Origin: Silvibacterium acidisoli
GTDB taxonomy: Bacteria > Acidobacteriota > Terriglobia > Terriglobales > Acidobacteriaceae
Length of the DNA stretch: 64,000 bases
Assembly (NCBI GenBank): GCA_022870745.1
Contig: CP085323.1
Span: 2,170,001-2,234,000 of the forward strand
Direction: 5' to 3'
A program made the position numbers and the translations under genes. The notes under the pieces were generated by a model. The model was not told the origin of the DNA, made no database searches, and saw only the letters and a list, made by a program, of their open reading frames with translations. Each line of letters opens with the position of its first letter. Positions within the stretch are counted from its first letter, which is position 1. This document shows positions 9,576 through 18,010 of the stretch, in pieces.

Positions 9576-11186
9576 ATGAAATCTACAAAAGAACCGGTGC
9601 AGAACGCTCCTGTGATCAAAGACCGCGCCACTGTTACTCTCTCCCCTCAGCTCGTACGTTCCCGCATCGGCAAGGTATGTGTCGCCATTATTGGGTCGAC
9701 TCCTGCCGAAATGATCGAGAAGGCCCAGGAGGCCGTCCGGGAACATACTTTCTTCGAGTTTCGCCTCGACTACCTGCCTACGCCCCTCACCGCGCTGCCC
9801 AAGCTAAAGCAGTTTCTCTACGAGCACAGCGATGTGACGGCGATTGCCACCTGCCGCCGCGTGCCTGGCGGAGGCAAGTTTAAGGGCACCATCGCGGCCG
9901 AGCTCGAGATCCTCGAAAAGGCCTACCTCGCAGGCTTCCACCTTGTCGACCTCGAGATCGAGACGGCCCAGTCGCTCAAGAAGGGGCAGCTTGAAAAGCT
10001 GCGCTCTCACGGAGGCGCGCTCATCATCAGCGCTCACGATTTTGTAGCGACGAAGGGGCTGGACGCCACGTTCGAAAAAATTCAGCAGTTCCACCCTGAA
10101 TTCGTAAAGATCGTCTCCACGGCGAAGACCCTTTCCGACAATGTCACCATGATGAAGTTCCTCGAGCGAACCCGGGACCTGGCTGACGTAATTGGCATCT
10201 GCATGGGTGAGCAGGGGCTCATCAGCCGGGTACTGGGCCTGCGCGCGGGCTCTGTTTTTACCTTCGCATCAGCAAGCGTTGGAGAAGAAACCGGCCCCGG
10301 CCAGATCGCCGCCCGAACCCTGGAAGAGACATATCGCATCGACTCGATCGATGCCGCCACCAAGATTTACGGTGTCGCCGGCAATCCCATCAAGCATTCG
10401 CTCACGCCGGCCATGATGAACACGGCCTTCCGGCGCGAAACGGTGAACGGTGTATGCCTGGCGCTTCAGGCCAGTAAGCTCAGCGATCTGCTCACCCTCG
10501 TCCGCGACGTGCCGATCAGCGGGCTGGCTGTCACCATGCCTCTCAAGCAGGAGATCCTGCCGGAGCTCGAAAAGACCGATCCCCTTTCCGGAAAAGTAGG
10601 GGCCTGCAACACCGTAGTGCGCTCACAGGATGGCAAGCTCTACGGCTTTAACACCGATGTATCCGCCATCGTTCGTCCTCTCGAGCGTCGCCTGCAGCTC
10701 AAGGGTGCGAAAGTGCTGGTGTTGGGTGCAGGCGGAGCCGCCCGCGCAGCCGTCTTCGGGCTCAAGGACAAGGGCGCCGAAGTCTTCATCCTGAACCGCA
10801 CCGTGGAAACCGCACAGAAGCTCGCCCGGCAGGCTAAGGCGAAGACCATCAAGCGCGACCAGCTGGCCAAGACCAGCTTCGACGTCATCATCAACGCCAC
10901 GCCCGCAGGCATGCACGGCGTGAAGCTGCAGAACGTGCTCGAGCCGAAGGAGATGAACACACGCTTCGTCTTCGACCTCGTCTACAACCCCATCGACACG
11001 CCATTCATTCGCATGGCGCGGGAGAAGAACATTCCCGTCATCACCGGTGCGGAGATGTTCGTACAGCAGGGCGCGCGTCAGTTCGAGATCTGGACGGGCA
11101 AACCTGCTCCTGAAGAAGAGATGCTACGCGTGGTGGTGCACAACCTGCGTCAGAGGGCCGAGGCGGCCAGGCAAGCCAAGGCATAG
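9576..11186 (+). CDS. aroDE: Fused type I 3-dehydroquinate dehydratase / shikimate dehydrogenase
   Basis: Bifunctional 536-residue enzyme for steps 3 and 4 of the shikimate pathway: 3-dehydroquinate to 3-dehydroshikimate, then NADPH reduction to shikimate. The N-terminal half (about 30-250) is a type I dehydratase with EFRLDYL, the catalytic His in ISAHDF (residue 153) and the Schiff-base Lys in EFVKIVSTA (about 177). The C-terminal half (about 265-530) is AroE, with GNPIKHSLTPAMMN, VTMPLK, GACNTVV, GFNTD, GAGGAARA and NATPAGM. The fusion resembles plant and chlamydial enzymes. Both active sites look intact. A long N-terminal lead of about 30 residues precedes the first domain. No other aro gene adjoins it; trpE lies about 12 kb away. 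Confidence 0.96.
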   Translation: MKSTKEPVQNAPVIKDRATVTLSPQLVRSRIGKVCVAIIGSTPAEMIEKAQEAVREHTFFEFRLDYLPTPLTALPKLKQFLYEHSDVTAIATCRRVPGGGKFKGTIAAELEILEKAYLAGFHLVDLEIETAQSLKKGQLEKLRSHGGALIISAHDFVATKGLDATFEKIQQFHPEFVKIVSTAKTLSDNVTMMKFLERTRDLADVIGICMGEQGLISRVLGLRAGSVFTFASASVGEETGPGQIAARTLEETYRIDSIDAATKIYGVAGNPIKHSLTPAMMNTAFRRETVNGVCLALQASKLSDLLTLVRDVPISGLAVTMPLKQEILPELEKTDPLSGKVGACNTVVRSQDGKLYGFNTDVSAIVRPLERRLQLKGAKVLVLGAGGAARAAVFGLKDKGAEVFILNRTVETAQKLARQAKAKTIKRDQLAKTSFDVIINATPAGMHGVKLQNVLEPKEMNTRFVFDLVYNPIDTPFIRMAREKNIPVITGAEMFVQQGARQFEIWTGKPAPEEEMLRVVVHNLRQRAEAARQAKA

Positions 11187-11278
11187 AGGCGCTGACCGCC
11201 ATACAGCGGGCCGGCTCACAGCTGCGTCCTGAACTATAGTGGAGGCTGGCGCGACATTTCCCCCTCAAGGTGTTCGCA

Positions 11279-11896
11279 ATGAGCGATGATTTTTTCTCGA
11301 AGCTGGGCCGGCTCCGTAAACCTTCGGCGCCCAGAGCTTCGGCAGTAGACCGGCTGATCGAGTTGGCGGCGGATGCGAAACCCTCCGCGGGACCGAGCTC
11401 TGTCGGCGAAATTGTCGCACTCTCCGATCTCGGTACAGAAAAGCCGGCCGAGGTGACCAAGGCCATGGAAGAGGTATCCCATATAGAGCCGAAAGATGCG
11501 GACGAAAGCGCTATGTGGAAGGTTTTCCTGCAATTCAAATCTGTTCTGCCCTATGTTTCGCGGCTGCTTCCGCTGCTCGACATCGGCCTCGGCCATGTGC
11601 AGCAGCAAAACTCGGGCGTTTCCCAGGAAATGCGCCAGGGCGTGACCAGTATCCAGATGGCTCAGCGCGAAACCCGCGTCACGCTCCAGGACCAGGGAGT
11701 GCAACTCAAGCGAGTTGAAGACCAGCTCACCCGGATGCGCGAAGCCTCCGAGAAAAACGCCTTCGAACATGCCGAACTGGTCGAGGACGTGAAGTCGCTT
11801 ACCAGCCTCGTCCGGGTCGTCGGCGCTGGCCTGGCGATATTACTGGTGGTTCTGATTCTTATGGTGGGCGCCCTGCTCACCCACGTATCCCACTAA
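11279..11896 (+). CDS. Hypothetical protein, helical with C-terminal membrane anchor
   Basis: A 205-residue protein of unknown function. The N-terminal part is polar with a low-complexity Ala/Pro/Ser stretch. The middle (about 110-175: MRQGVTSIQMAQRETRVTLQ, QLKRVEDQLTRMREA) has heptad-like spacing suited to a coiled coil. One strong transmembrane helix closes the chain (AGLAILLVVLILMVGALL), so it should be tail-anchored in the inner membrane facing the cytoplasm. A GTG nine bases upstream (11270) is an alternative start. It follows aroDE by about 90 bases and could be co-transcribed. I do not recognise the family. Confidence 0.75.
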   Translation: MSDDFFSKLGRLRKPSAPRASAVDRLIELAADAKPSAGPSSVGEIVALSDLGTEKPAEVTKAMEEVSHIEPKDADESAMWKVFLQFKSVLPYVSRLLPLLDIGLGHVQQQNSGVSQEMRQGVTSIQMAQRETRVTLQDQGVQLKRVEDQLTRMREASEKNAFEHAELVEDVKSLTSLVRVVGAGLAILLVVLILMVGALLTHVSH

Positions 11897-12306
11897 CCGA
11901 CACTTGTTGCCGCGGCCGGACGTTCCGGCCCGTGGTCTAAATGCCAGGGTAAACCCCAGGTTGACTGAAAATATCTGATGAAATTTGCTTTCTTTTCAGG
12001 GGCCGTTTTTACATGAAAACGCAATGGCTCGGAACGGCACCAAAGTCACCAGATGTCGTTTAAAACGTTATAATTCGATTCCGTGAAAGCAAAATTTCAC
12101 AAAATGAAATCAGATTACGTTTTTACACGCTAACTTTGTCGTCTTTACTGAATCAACTGTTGCCAGTCGTTTCTTTCGGGAGCTAGCATACCTTCCAGTT
12201 CGCCGCTTTCCGCACCACGGTCGGCGGGGCCATAGTCGAAATAAAGCAATGCAGTCTTCCCAGTTGCCGATGTGTCAATCCAGAGAATCCAGTGGAGCGA
12301 AATTCT
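11897..12306. other. Long intergenic region, relatively AT-rich
   Basis: About 410 bases without a convincing gene, noticeably richer in A+T than its surroundings. A consensus-like TATAAT at 12069-12074 could be a -10 element for the following gene, which would leave a long leader of about 230 bases. I do not see a good -35 partner. A weak minus-strand reading frame here looks spurious. Confidence 0.4.
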
Positions 12307-13065
12307 ATGGCATGGTATGCCTACTGCATCACCGAGAAACAAGCCTTTCCTGAGTTGGACCGTCACCGTAAGCCAGTACCGATGGAAAGGGTGGCGGGAA
12401 TTCAGGGCAATCAAGTCTTCTTATATCCAGCCAGTGATCTAGCAGTTATCGTCAGCGAGCACTCCCCAACCGACAATCTGAATCAGCGGGCAGCTATGGA
12501 CCACGCACGTGTGATTGCGGATTGTTTCAAGACCTCTACAGTCCTGCCGTTCCGTTTTGGAACTGTATTTGCCGACGACGAGAGCCTTCGCCGTTCGATT
12601 CGTTCCAACCAGCGCCAGTTCGTGACCAATATCGAACGCCTGCGCGGCAAGGCCGAGATGCATCTCAAGGTGACCCTCGACGATTGCTGCCGTGACCAGA
12701 TTCGCCGGTATATGCCGGAAGTCGCTGCCGTAGGACGGGAATACCTTAGCAACCTGCGCGAAAGCGCCACGCTCCAGAGAGAGCGACAGACCAAAGCGCG
12801 CGCTATTTCCGTGCAGATGCACCGGATGTTTGCGCCGCTCGCCGAAGAGATCAGCTGCAAGCGCACCGAGGCAGGCAAGATGCTGCTCGACATTGCTCAT
12901 CTCATTGATCACAAAGGTGTAGAGCGCTACCAGAATAAGTATTCAAGCGCCAGCCAGCTGATGAAGGACTGCCAGATGCAGCTTTCAGGACCCTGGCCTC
13001 CGTACCATTTCGTGCACCAGTTGACCCGGGCGGGTCATTCGCACGGTCACGCTGTTTCAGCGTAA
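12307..13065 (+). CDS. GvpL/GvpF-family protein (orphan, no gas vesicle cluster)
   Basis: A 252-residue protein of the gas vesicle GvpL/GvpF family, whose members help assemble gas vesicle shells. Family signatures are clear: the N-terminal WYAYCIT, VLPFRFGTVFADDESL in the first domain, and the C-terminal LSGPWPPYHFV. The ATG at 12307 is preceded by GGAG at suitable spacing; an upstream in-frame GTG overlaps that ribosome site. No gvpA, gvpN or other gvp gene lies within the window, so a buoyancy role is unlikely to be inferable from context. It is flanked by its own AT-rich leader and a strong terminator, which suggests a single-gene unit. The family call is confident; the function here is unknown. 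Confidence 0.88.
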   Translation: MAWYAYCITEKQAFPELDRHRKPVPMERVAGIQGNQVFLYPASDLAVIVSEHSPTDNLNQRAAMDHARVIADCFKTSTVLPFRFGTVFADDESLRRSIRSNQRQFVTNIERLRGKAEMHLKVTLDDCCRDQIRRYMPEVAAVGREYLSNLRESATLQRERQTKARAISVQMHRMFAPLAEEISCKRTEAGKMLLDIAHLIDHKGVERYQNKYSSASQLMKDCQMQLSGPWPPYHFVHQLTRAGHSHGHAVSA

Positions 13066-13089
13066 AATTTCCAATAGGAAAAATAGAAG

Positions 13090-13124
13090 AGCCCCGGCGG
13101 ACCCACGAACCACCGGGGCTTCTT
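13090..13124 (+). terminator. Rho-independent terminator after the GvpL/F gene
   Basis: AGCCCCGG (13090-13097) pairs with CCGGGGCT (13113-13120), followed by TCTT. It sits 25 bases past the stop codon. Confidence 0.75.
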
Positions 13125-13308
13125 AGTAGAGGCTGCAAGCGGGGGAGTTCTCTGGATGAGCTCCCGCCCGAGCCTCTCAAACAACAGACGGAAGAGTCGG
13201 TGTAAAAGGACGCAGATTTTCTCCGGCGATTGTCTGGTTTTTTTGAAAAAGATTTTTTCGTCTACCGCACATCCTGCCACTGACATTTTCCGCCGGTAAA
13301 ATCGCATC

Positions 13309-14805
13309 ATTCGTACCGTAATTCCAGAATCGTATCGGCAAAACCGGCGGCTCTCGACGGCTTCCGCGATCGCCCTGGCGGCGGCGGTACTGCTGCCATT
13401 TCTCGGCCATAAGCCGTTAGCCAGCTGGGACGAAGCGATCTATGCCGAGGTGGCGCGTGAATTTCCCGGACGCGCCTGGCTCGTTCCTCACTGGCACTTC
13501 CAGCTCTGGCTGGAAAAACCCCCACTCGCCCTCTGGATCACCGCAACCTTCTTTCGACTATTTGGTGTCAGCAGTTTCTGGGCACGTGCCCTTTCGGCAT
13601 TCTCCGGGGTTGGACTGGTGGCCATCGTCCACGCAAGCGCATGGCGGCTGCGCGGCGCCCGGGCAGCGTGGCTGGCGACGGTCATCCTGCTCACGACGTT
13701 CGGTTTTCTGCGCGTTACCCACATGGGTGAGCTCGATGCCCTGCTCACCGTCGGCTGCATGGTGGCTGTGTGCGGATTGGCTGCCGTAGGCCGTGGAGAT
13801 CTGCGCGGCTGGTACTGCTTCTGGATCGGGTTTGCTGTCGCCGCCATGACCAAAGGGGCGGCCAGCGTTACCCTGCCGCTCACTCTGGCCGGACTGTGGG
13901 TTGCAGGCGGCCCGGAGCTGCGGGTGCTGGGCCGCAGGTTCTTCCTGGGGCTGCTCGGATTCCTTGCGCTGGTGCTGCCCTGGCATCTGGCGATGCTTCA
14001 TCTCTACGGGCGCGGCTTTGTCGATGAATACCTCGGCATGCACGTTCTGACCCGCGCCACCAGCCAGATGGAAGGCCACACCAGCCACTGGTGGTACTAC
14101 GGACTGGTTCTGCTGGTGTATGCGTTGCCCTGGCTGTTGCTGTACCCGGGGGCGCTCTGGCGTGGCCTGAGCAGGGTTGAGCTTCGGCCCTGGGCGGTCT
14201 TCGCCGCTGTGACGCTGATCTTCTTTTCCGTGGTGCAGACGCGCAGCCCGAAATACATCTTCCCCGCCTATCCTGCACTGGCGCTTCTCACCGGTGACTG
14301 GCTGGCAAGCTGGCTTGCGGGAAAAACGAAGAAGCAAAACCTCGCAGCTTTGGTCGCCCTGGTGGCTGCGTTCGCCGCAGGAGCAGCTCTCCGCCGCATT
14401 CCGCAGCGTCACCTGAACGAGGGCCTGAATGGCGGTTTGCAAGGGCGTGCCGCCCAGTTTCAGGAGCAGGAGGCCGTCACGCTCCTCAGAAAGACCTTGG
14501 CTACACCCGCGGCAGAGGCAGAGGGCCCGATCCTGCTCTGGCAGCAGGATGCCGTGACGCAGCTGCCTGCATTGCTCTTCGTGGCGCGGAGGCCGCTACA
14601 GCAGGTTTACCTGGGCAGCCTGCCTGACACCCTGCAGGAGGCGCAACGGTATGCGAATCCTCAGCCGCTTGAGCGATTTGTGTCGAACCAGCCACGGCTG
14701 ATCCTGCTCGATCCGGCGCTCGAGGCCGTGTTGCCGCATGGGATGGAGTTTACGAGGATAGAGAGAGGCACAACGCTGGAAATCGGGACGATCGTACAGA
14801 AATAA
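13309..14805 (+). CDS. GT39/ArnT-like membrane glycosyltransferase; start codon unresolved
   Basis: Polytopic membrane glycosyltransferase using a polyprenyl-phosphate sugar donor, as in the ArnT/PMT superfamily. The first external loop carries the characteristic acidic motif SWDEAIYAEVAREF, followed by EKPPLALW and many hydrophobic helices (for example FLGLLGFLALVLPWHLAML), with QTRSPKYIFPAYPALALL near the end. The frame opens after a TAA at 13297, but no ATG, GTG or TTG occurs before GTG 13450. That GTG lies inside the catalytic motif and would remove it and the first helix. The true start is therefore probably a rare ATC/ATT/CTG codon (13306, 13309, 13321 or later), or the sequence holds an error. 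The coordinate given (ATT 13309) is provisional. Confidence 0.8.
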   Translation: MRTVIPESYRQNRRLSTASAIALAAAVLLPFLGHKPLASWDEAIYAEVAREFPGRAWLVPHWHFQLWLEKPPLALWITATFFRLFGVSSFWARALSAFSGVGLVAIVHASAWRLRGARAAWLATVILLTTFGFLRVTHMGELDALLTVGCMVAVCGLAAVGRGDLRGWYCFWIGFAVAAMTKGAASVTLPLTLAGLWVAGGPELRVLGRRFFLGLLGFLALVLPWHLAMLHLYGRGFVDEYLGMHVLTRATSQMEGHTSHWWYYGLVLLVYALPWLLLYPGALWRGLSRVELRPWAVFAAVTLIFFSVVQTRSPKYIFPAYPALALLTGDWLASWLAGKTKKQNLAALVALVAAFAAGAALRRIPQRHLNEGLNGGLQGRAAQFQEQEAVTLLRKTLATPAAEAEGPILLWQQDAVTQLPALLFVARRPLQQVYLGSLPDTLQEAQRYANPQPLERFVSNQPRLILLDPALEAVLPHGMEFTRIERGTTLEIGTIVQK

Positions 14806-14847
14806 TCCCGGATCACTGCTTTGATCACTGCTTTCTGTTTCCGGTAA

Positions 14848-15510
14848 TTAGACCTTATTTGCAGCAGGCAGGTCTTTCTTGCCGCGGGACAGAACGAAGC
14901 TATTGTCCCGCGTGCGCTTGTCGCTCGAAACGTGATCGATCTTGCGCCAGAAGGCGACAAAATAGTCGATTGCGGAAATGACCGAAACCACCACCACGTA
15001 GTACACGCCAACGACTGCGATCAGGTCGACCGGCATGATGAACCAGCCGAAGTGCCAGGCCGTCCAGCCATGGTCGAGGATGATCGACACGACCGAGACG
15101 ATCTGGATGACAGTCTTGAGTTTGCCGAGATCGCTCGCGGCGATCGTGAATCCCTCGGAGGCAGCGATGGAGCGCAGGCCGCTCACCAGGAACTCGCGGC
15201 CGATCACAACGACGGCGATCCAGGGCTTTACCACGTGCGGGTTGTACTGGATGAGCGTGATATAGGCGGCGGAGACGAGCAGTTTATCGGCCAGCGGGTC
15301 GAGCAGCATGCCCATGGTCGTGATCTGGCCGCGCTTGCGGGCCAGGTAACCGTCCACACCATCGGTGATCGAGCACAGGATAAAGAACAGAGATGTCAGG
15401 ATTTCCTGTTCGCCGTGCCACGAGCCATGCGGAAAGTGGGGCGAAAGCATCCACAGAAAAACCGGAATCGCGAAGATGCGGCTCAGCGTGATGGAGTTTG
15501 GCAGATTCAC
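14848..15510 (-). CDS. pgsA: CDP-diacylglycerol-glycerol-3-phosphate 3-phosphatidyltransferase
   Basis: Inner-membrane enzyme making phosphatidylglycerol phosphate from CDP-diacylglycerol and glycerol-3-phosphate, the committed step to phosphatidylglycerol and cardiolipin. The CDP-alcohol phosphatidyltransferase signature is complete (DGVDGYLARKRG, then GMLLDPLADKLL), and several hydrophobic helices follow. GTG 15510 starts the typical NLPNSITLSRI N-terminus (220 residues). The frame continues to an ATG at 15570, but those residues look non-conserved. Neither start has a strong ribosome site. The gene converges on the GT39 gene. Phosphatidylserine-type paralogues share the motif, but the N-terminus favours PgsA. 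Confidence 0.9.
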   Translation of the reverse strand: MNLPNSITLSRIFAIPVFLWMLSPHFPHGSWHGEQEILTSLFFILCSITDGVDGYLARKRGQITTMGMLLDPLADKLLVSAAYITLIQYNPHVVKPWIAVVVIGREFLVSGLRSIAASEGFTIAASDLGKLKTVIQIVSVVSIILDHGWTAWHFGWFIMPVDLIAVVGVYYVVVVSVISAIDYFVAFWRKIDHVSSDKRTRDNSFVLSRGKKDLPAANKV

Positions 15511-15601
15511 GGTTTGCTCAGAATGAAGGCGGCCAGCGGCCCTTGAAGCGAAGGCTTTGCCTAAGCACATTATGCACCACCCGGTGCGGCGCTGGCAGGC
15601 T

Positions 15602-16339
15602 CTAGCGCTGTGGCGTCTCGTCGACCACGCGGTAATTGGCTGGAATGGTGAATAGTGACGCGTCAGGCTCGGTCCGCCGAATGTCCTTGAGTGCCACGAT
15701 CTGTTCGCCGGTGCGCGGATCGTCGTGCTGAATCAGGACATACATCGTCAGGTCAGAGGAGTACCAATATAGATCAGCGATCTCGACAGAAGTGCCCGTG
15801 CCGCTTGCTGCTGCCGGTACCGTCCAGGTCTTGCGGACGCCCTCCAGGTGTAGCCCGTCCAGCGTTTGTTCGCCAGTGTTCTCAACCTTCTCGAGTCGCG
15901 CGCCGGGTTTGGGCTCATTGTCCGGCTCAGGGCTTTTCTGCGGCATCGGCCTCGCCAGCAGTATCTGCCGTGCAAGCTTCGTCTGCGGATTCAGGAAGGT
16001 GCTCAAGCGGGTATTCGGATCGTAAATGTGCGCGGAAATCAGGGGCGGCTCGCCCTGGAAAGACGGCGGAACCTGCGCACGCATTTCGTTATAAATGCGA
16101 CCGGCCGCATCGCGGGCGATATGGGCGGTCGAGGTGCGGATCACGGTCAGGCTGCCATCGACCATTTGTTTTGAGACGATTTCGACCGTGGCACTAAATG
16201 GCGCGTCCGGAACGGGGGTGACGAAAACGCCGTGAGCCCGAATGGACACACCGCGATAATCGGGTGGCGTCTGCGCAAGAGAAACCGGCAAGAGAATCAG
16301 CAGGAGGATCGGAACGGCCAACGAAAACGAACGGCGCAT
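15602..16339 (-). CDS. Secreted hypothetical protein
   Basis: A 245-residue exported protein of unknown function. It has a clean signal peptide (MRRSFSLAVPILLLILLPVS, cleavage near LAQ). The mature part is beta-rich in appearance, with segments such as FSATVEIVSKQMVDGS and a C-terminal VALKDIRRTEPDASLFTIPA that looks like a closing strand pattern. Proteins of this general look are common in Acidobacteria. It lies about 90 bases upstream of pgsA on the same strand and could share a transcript. No catalytic motif is recognisable. Confidence 0.75.
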   Translation of the reverse strand: MRRSFSLAVPILLLILLPVSLAQTPPDYRGVSIRAHGVFVTPVPDAPFSATVEIVSKQMVDGSLTVIRTSTAHIARDAAGRIYNEMRAQVPPSFQGEPPLISAHIYDPNTRLSTFLNPQTKLARQILLARPMPQKSPEPDNEPKPGARLEKVENTGEQTLDGLHLEGVRKTWTVPAAASGTGTSVEIADLYWYSSDLTMYVLIQHDDPRTGEQIVALKDIRRTEPDASLFTIPANYRVVDETPQR

Positions 16340-16367
16340 ACATCCCTCACGCAGGCAGCATAGCTCG

Positions 16368-16391
16368 AAAGGGGCGCGAATGCGCCCCTTT
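16368..16391 (-). terminator. Terminator hairpin after glutamate dehydrogenase
   Basis: AAAGGGGCGC (16368-16377) pairs perfectly with GCGCCCCTTT (16382-16391) around a GAAT loop. It lies just past the gdh stop on the minus strand and before the next minus-strand gene. Confidence 0.75.
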
Positions 16392-16414
16392 CTCTTCTGA
16401 AATCCTGATGAAAT

Positions 16415-17683
16415 TCAGGCGTAGAAGCCGCGCTGGCGGATGGTGAAGGCCACGCGATCGATTGCCAGCATGTAGGCGGCGATGCGGTTATTTACCGCGT
16501 GCGCCTCAGAATAGCGGACGACATCGTCGAAGCTCTCGGCCAGGATGCTGTCGAGCTGATCGTTGACCAGGGCTTCCTTCCAGAAGTAGCCCTGACGGTC
16601 CTGCACCCACTCGAAGTAGGAGGCGGTGACGCCGCCGGCATTCGCGAGGATGTCAGGAATGATGAAGATGCGCTTGTCGGCAAGGATTTCATCGGCGACG
16701 GCGGTCGTCGGACCGTTGGCGCCTTCGCAGACGATACGTGCCTTGATGCGATCGGCGTTGCGGCTGGTGATTACGTTTTCAGTCGCCGCGGGGATCAGGA
16801 TGTCGCACTCGGTTGTCATCAGCTCAACCGGGTCGGCGGCTTCCGCCCCCCGGAATCCAAGGACAGTACCGTTGCGCTGCCGGTATTCGAGCAGCGAGCA
16901 GGCGTCGATGCCCTCCGGGTTGTAAAGGCCGCCCTCATACTCGGCGATGCCGATGACTTTGTACCCTTTCTCCTGCATCAGGCGGGCTGCATTGGAACCG
17001 ACGTTGCCAAAGCCCTGGATGATGACCTTGCAGCCGTCTCGCTGGATGTTCAGGTGCTTGAGCGCCTCATCGCATACCACGCTGATTCCGCGTCCGGTGG
17101 CCTCGCGGCGCCCGCGCGAACCGCCGATGGTGAGCGGTTTGCCGGTTACGACACTGGTCACGGCCTGGCGCATGTGCATGGAATAGGTATCCATGATCCA
17201 GGCCATCGTCTGCTCATTGGTGTTGACGTCGGGCGCGGGCACGTCTTTTTCCGGCCCGATGAAGTCGATAATTTCGGCGGTATAGCGGCGGGTCATGCGT
17301 TCCAGCTCGCCGGCTGACATCTTCTTCGGGTCGCAGATGACTCCGCCCTTGGCGCCCCCGAATGGAATATTGACCACTGCGCACTTCCAGGTCATCCAGC
17401 TTGCGAGGGCCCGCATCTCGTCGAGCGAGACATCGGGCGCGTAGCGGATACCGCCCTTGCCCGGGCCGCGAGCCTGCGAGTGTTGCACGCGGAAGCCAGT
17501 GAAGACCTCAATGCGCCCATCGTCCATCTGTACGGGAAAATGAACGATGATCTCACGCGAAGGATGCCGTAAAACCCGCCACAAACCTTCATCCAGGTTT
17601 AATTTGCGGGCGGCGAAATCGAAACGTGCAGCCTGGGCTTCCCAGGGATTAATTTCCTGCTCGAGCGTCAGTGTGGATGCCAT
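16415..17683 (-). CDS. Glu/Leu/Phe/Val-type glutamate dehydrogenase
   Basis: A 422-residue NAD(P)-dependent amino acid dehydrogenase, most likely glutamate dehydrogenase linking 2-oxoglutarate and ammonium to glutamate. The N-terminal domain holds the substrate region [18 protein letters not shown] and the catalytic lysine in [13 protein letters not shown]. The Rossmann domain has [16 protein letters not shown], with an acidic residue at the end of strand 2 (IAEYEGG), which leans towards NAD. The length fits the small hexameric class. GAGGT lies close before the ATG. The long divergent region to the ADOP genes should hold its promoter. Leucine or phenylalanine dehydrogenase activity is less likely from length and motif. 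Confidence 0.93.
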   Translation of the reverse strand: MASTLTLEQEINPWEAQAARFDFAARKLNLDEGLWRVLRHPSREIIVHFPVQMDDGRIEVFTGFRVQHSQARGPGKGGIRYAPDVSLDEMRALASWMTWKCAVVNIPFGGAKGGVICDPKKMSAGELERMTRRYTAEIIDFIGPEKDVPAPDVNTNEQTMAWIMDTYSMHMRQAVTSVVTGKPLTIGGSRGRREATGRGISVVCDEALKHLNIQRDGCKVIIQGFGNVGSNAARLMQEKGYKVIGIAEYEGGLYNPEGIDACSLLEYRQRNGTVLGFRGAEAADPVELMTTECDILIPAATENVITSRNADRIKARIVCEGANGPTTAVADEILADKRIFIIPDILANAGGVTASYFEWVQDRQGYFWKEALVNDQLDSILAESFDDVVRYSEAHAVNNRIAAYMLAIDRVAFTIRQRGFYA

Positions 17684-18010
17684 ACCTCTGTTCTACTCCT
17701 TGCCGTAAAGGCCCCAACACCTATATAGACGCGGCAGTAGGCCCAAACTCACCGAGTATAGGCCTCGGGAATTTCGCCAATCAACCCCGCGTTGGTGGGA
17801 TGTGGTTACCACTCATGTTCAAAACATCACTTTTCGCCGGGTCCTTCAGCGTCCGGGAATGAACAACCACAATCGTTTTTGAACGGTTCATCGCTGGTTT
17901 TTCTATCGGCAGACCGGCTAAATCCCGCACTCGTATGGTTTTAATAGCCGTGAACCTGTGGCCGCGCGCGTGCTGATACACCATTGCACGAAGGAAAGGC
18001 CGGAGAAACG
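17684..18010. other. Divergent intergenic region, gdh / ADOP permease
   Basis: 327 bases between divergent genes. No gene is visible. A short palindrome TGGTTACCA occurs near 17810. Both promoters should lie here, but I cannot place them with confidence. Confidence 0.5.

Noticed and set aside
12145-12414. 89-codon minus-strand frame overlapping the GvpL/F start
   Set aside because: No ribosome site or motif; the overlapping plus-strand gene is supported by family signatures.
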